The notes under the pieces were generated by a model, which saw only the letters and a program-made list of their open reading frames with translations, was not told where the DNA came from and made no database searches. A DNA stretch of 5,321 bases, taken from the NCBI GenBank assembly GCA_023387585.1, contig JAEWHZ010000304.1:1-5321 (forward strand), given 5' to 3'. Numbering within the stretch: position 1 is the first letter of the stretch; each line of letters begins with the position of its first letter. Positions 4,770 to 5,321 of this stretch are shown here, in pieces. The position numbers and the translations under genes were made by a program. This DNA comes from Pseudomonadota bacterium (GTDB lineage: Bacteria > Pseudomonadota > Alphaproteobacteria > Rhizobiales > Devosiaceae).

Positions 4770-4774
4770 CCCCA

Positions 4775-5321
4775 ATGCCCCAATATCGTTCCCGCACCAC
4801 CACCCATGGCCGCAACATGGCCGGCGCGCGCGGCCTGTGGCGCGCCACAGGCATGAAGGACGGCGATTTCGGCAAGCCGATCATCGCCGTGGTCAATTCC
4901 TTCACCCAGTTCGTGCCGGGCCATGTGCATCTCAAGGATCTCGGCCAGCTGGTGGCGCGCGAGATCGAGGCGACGGGGGGCGTCGCCAAGGAGTTCAACA
5001 CCATCGCGGTCGATGACGGCATCGCCATGGGTCATGACGGCATGCTGTATTCGTTGCCGAGCCGCGAGATCATCGCCGACAGCGTCGAATACATGGTCAA
5101 CGCCCATTGCGCCGACGCCATGGTGTGCATCTCCAATTGCGACAAGATCACCCCCGGCATGCTGATGGCCGCCATGCGGCTCAACATCCCGGCCGTGTTC
5201 GTGTCGGGCGGGCCGATGGAAGCCGGCAAGGCCATGGTCAAGGGCAAGCTGCAGGCGCTCGATCTGGTCGACGCCATGGTCATGGCGGCCGACGAAAGCT
5301 ATTCCGACGAGGAAGTGCAGG
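4775..5321 (+). CDS. ilvD: Dihydroxy-acid dehydratase IlvD, partial (5' end)
   Basis: IlvD dehydrates 2,3-dihydroxy-isovalerate and 2,3-dihydroxy-3-methylvalerate to the 2-keto acids that give valine (and leucine) and isoleucine, using a cytoplasmic Fe-S cluster and Mg2+. The visible 182 residues align without gaps to E. coli IlvD (about 616 residues), so some 70% lies beyond the right edge. Key features are HGRNMAGARGLWRATGM (11-27), NSFTQFVPGHVHL (41-53), IAVDDGIAMGHDGMLYSLPSRE (77-98) with Mg2+ ligand D81, and CISNCDKITPGM (118-129) with cluster ligand C122, D123 and the carboxylated K124. As in E. coli IlvD, there is no cysteine in the NSFTQFVPGH segment, where [2Fe-2S]-type dehydratases have one, so this looks like the oxygen-sensitive E. 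coli type. It lies 172 bp after trmD, probably under its own promoter. Confidence 0.97.
   Translation, partial: MPQYRSRTTTHGRNMAGARGLWRATGMKDGDFGKPIIAVVNSFTQFVPGHVHLKDLGQLVAREIEATGGVAKEFNTIAVDDGIAMGHDGMLYSLPSREIIADSVEYMVNAHCADAMVCISNCDKITPGMLMAAMRLNIPAVFVSGGPMEAGKAMVKGKLQALDLVDAMVMAADESYSDEEVQ

Noticed and set aside
3850..5028. 392-codon open frame on the minus strand opposite trmD and the start of ilvD
   Set aside because: It is antisense to conserved genes, crosses their intergenic region, has no recognisable motif, and exists because stops are rare in GC-rich DNA.

Overview
This window is a GC-rich, tightly packed stretch of a bacterial chromosome, most likely from an alphaproteobacterium and probably of the order Hyphomicrobiales (Rhizobiales). 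The clues are the strong G/C bias at third codon positions, an alphaproteobacterial-looking Ffh (TRVD in place of TKVD, long Gly/Pro/Met-rich tail), a bS16 with an Ala/Glu/Lys-rich extension, and the LLEYPHYTRP style of TrmD. The order-level assignment is an inference from these family features.

Layout. Positions 1-1004 (minus strand) hold the 5' part of a GNAT-fold acyltransferase of the CelD/BcsL (Acetyltransf_6) type, cut off by the left edge. A 318-bp divergent intergenic region (1005-1322) follows. It holds a 10-bp palindrome, a good sigma70-type promoter facing right, a candidate ~95-nt transcript ending in an intrinsic-terminator-like hairpin, and a second strong hairpin just before the ffh ribosome binding site. 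On the plus strand come ffh (1323-2912), rpsP (2943-3311), rimM (3386-3916) and trmD (3913-4602). A 172-bp gap with two perfect palindromes and a plausible promoter leads to the 5' third of ilvD (4775 to the right edge).

How the genes work together. ffh-rpsP-rimM-trmD is a translation and protein-targeting cluster. Ffh is the GTPase of the signal recognition particle, bS16 is a small-subunit ribosomal protein, RimM matures the 30S subunit, and TrmD makes m1G37 in tRNA. Spacing tightens along the cluster: 30 bp from ffh to rpsP, 74 bp with a very stable hairpin from rpsP to rimM, and a 4-bp TTGA overlap from rimM to trmD. This suggests one operon with graded output. ilvD (branched-chain amino acid synthesis) is functionally separate and seems to have its own control region, in the place where rplS follows trmD in E. 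coli.

No new defence, mobile or biosynthetic system is visible. The best second-look items are regulatory: the promoter-to-terminator unit ahead of ffh, the rpsP-rimM hairpin, an in-frame U UUU UUG heptamer in rimM whose -1 frame stays open into trmD, and the palindromes upstream of ilvD.
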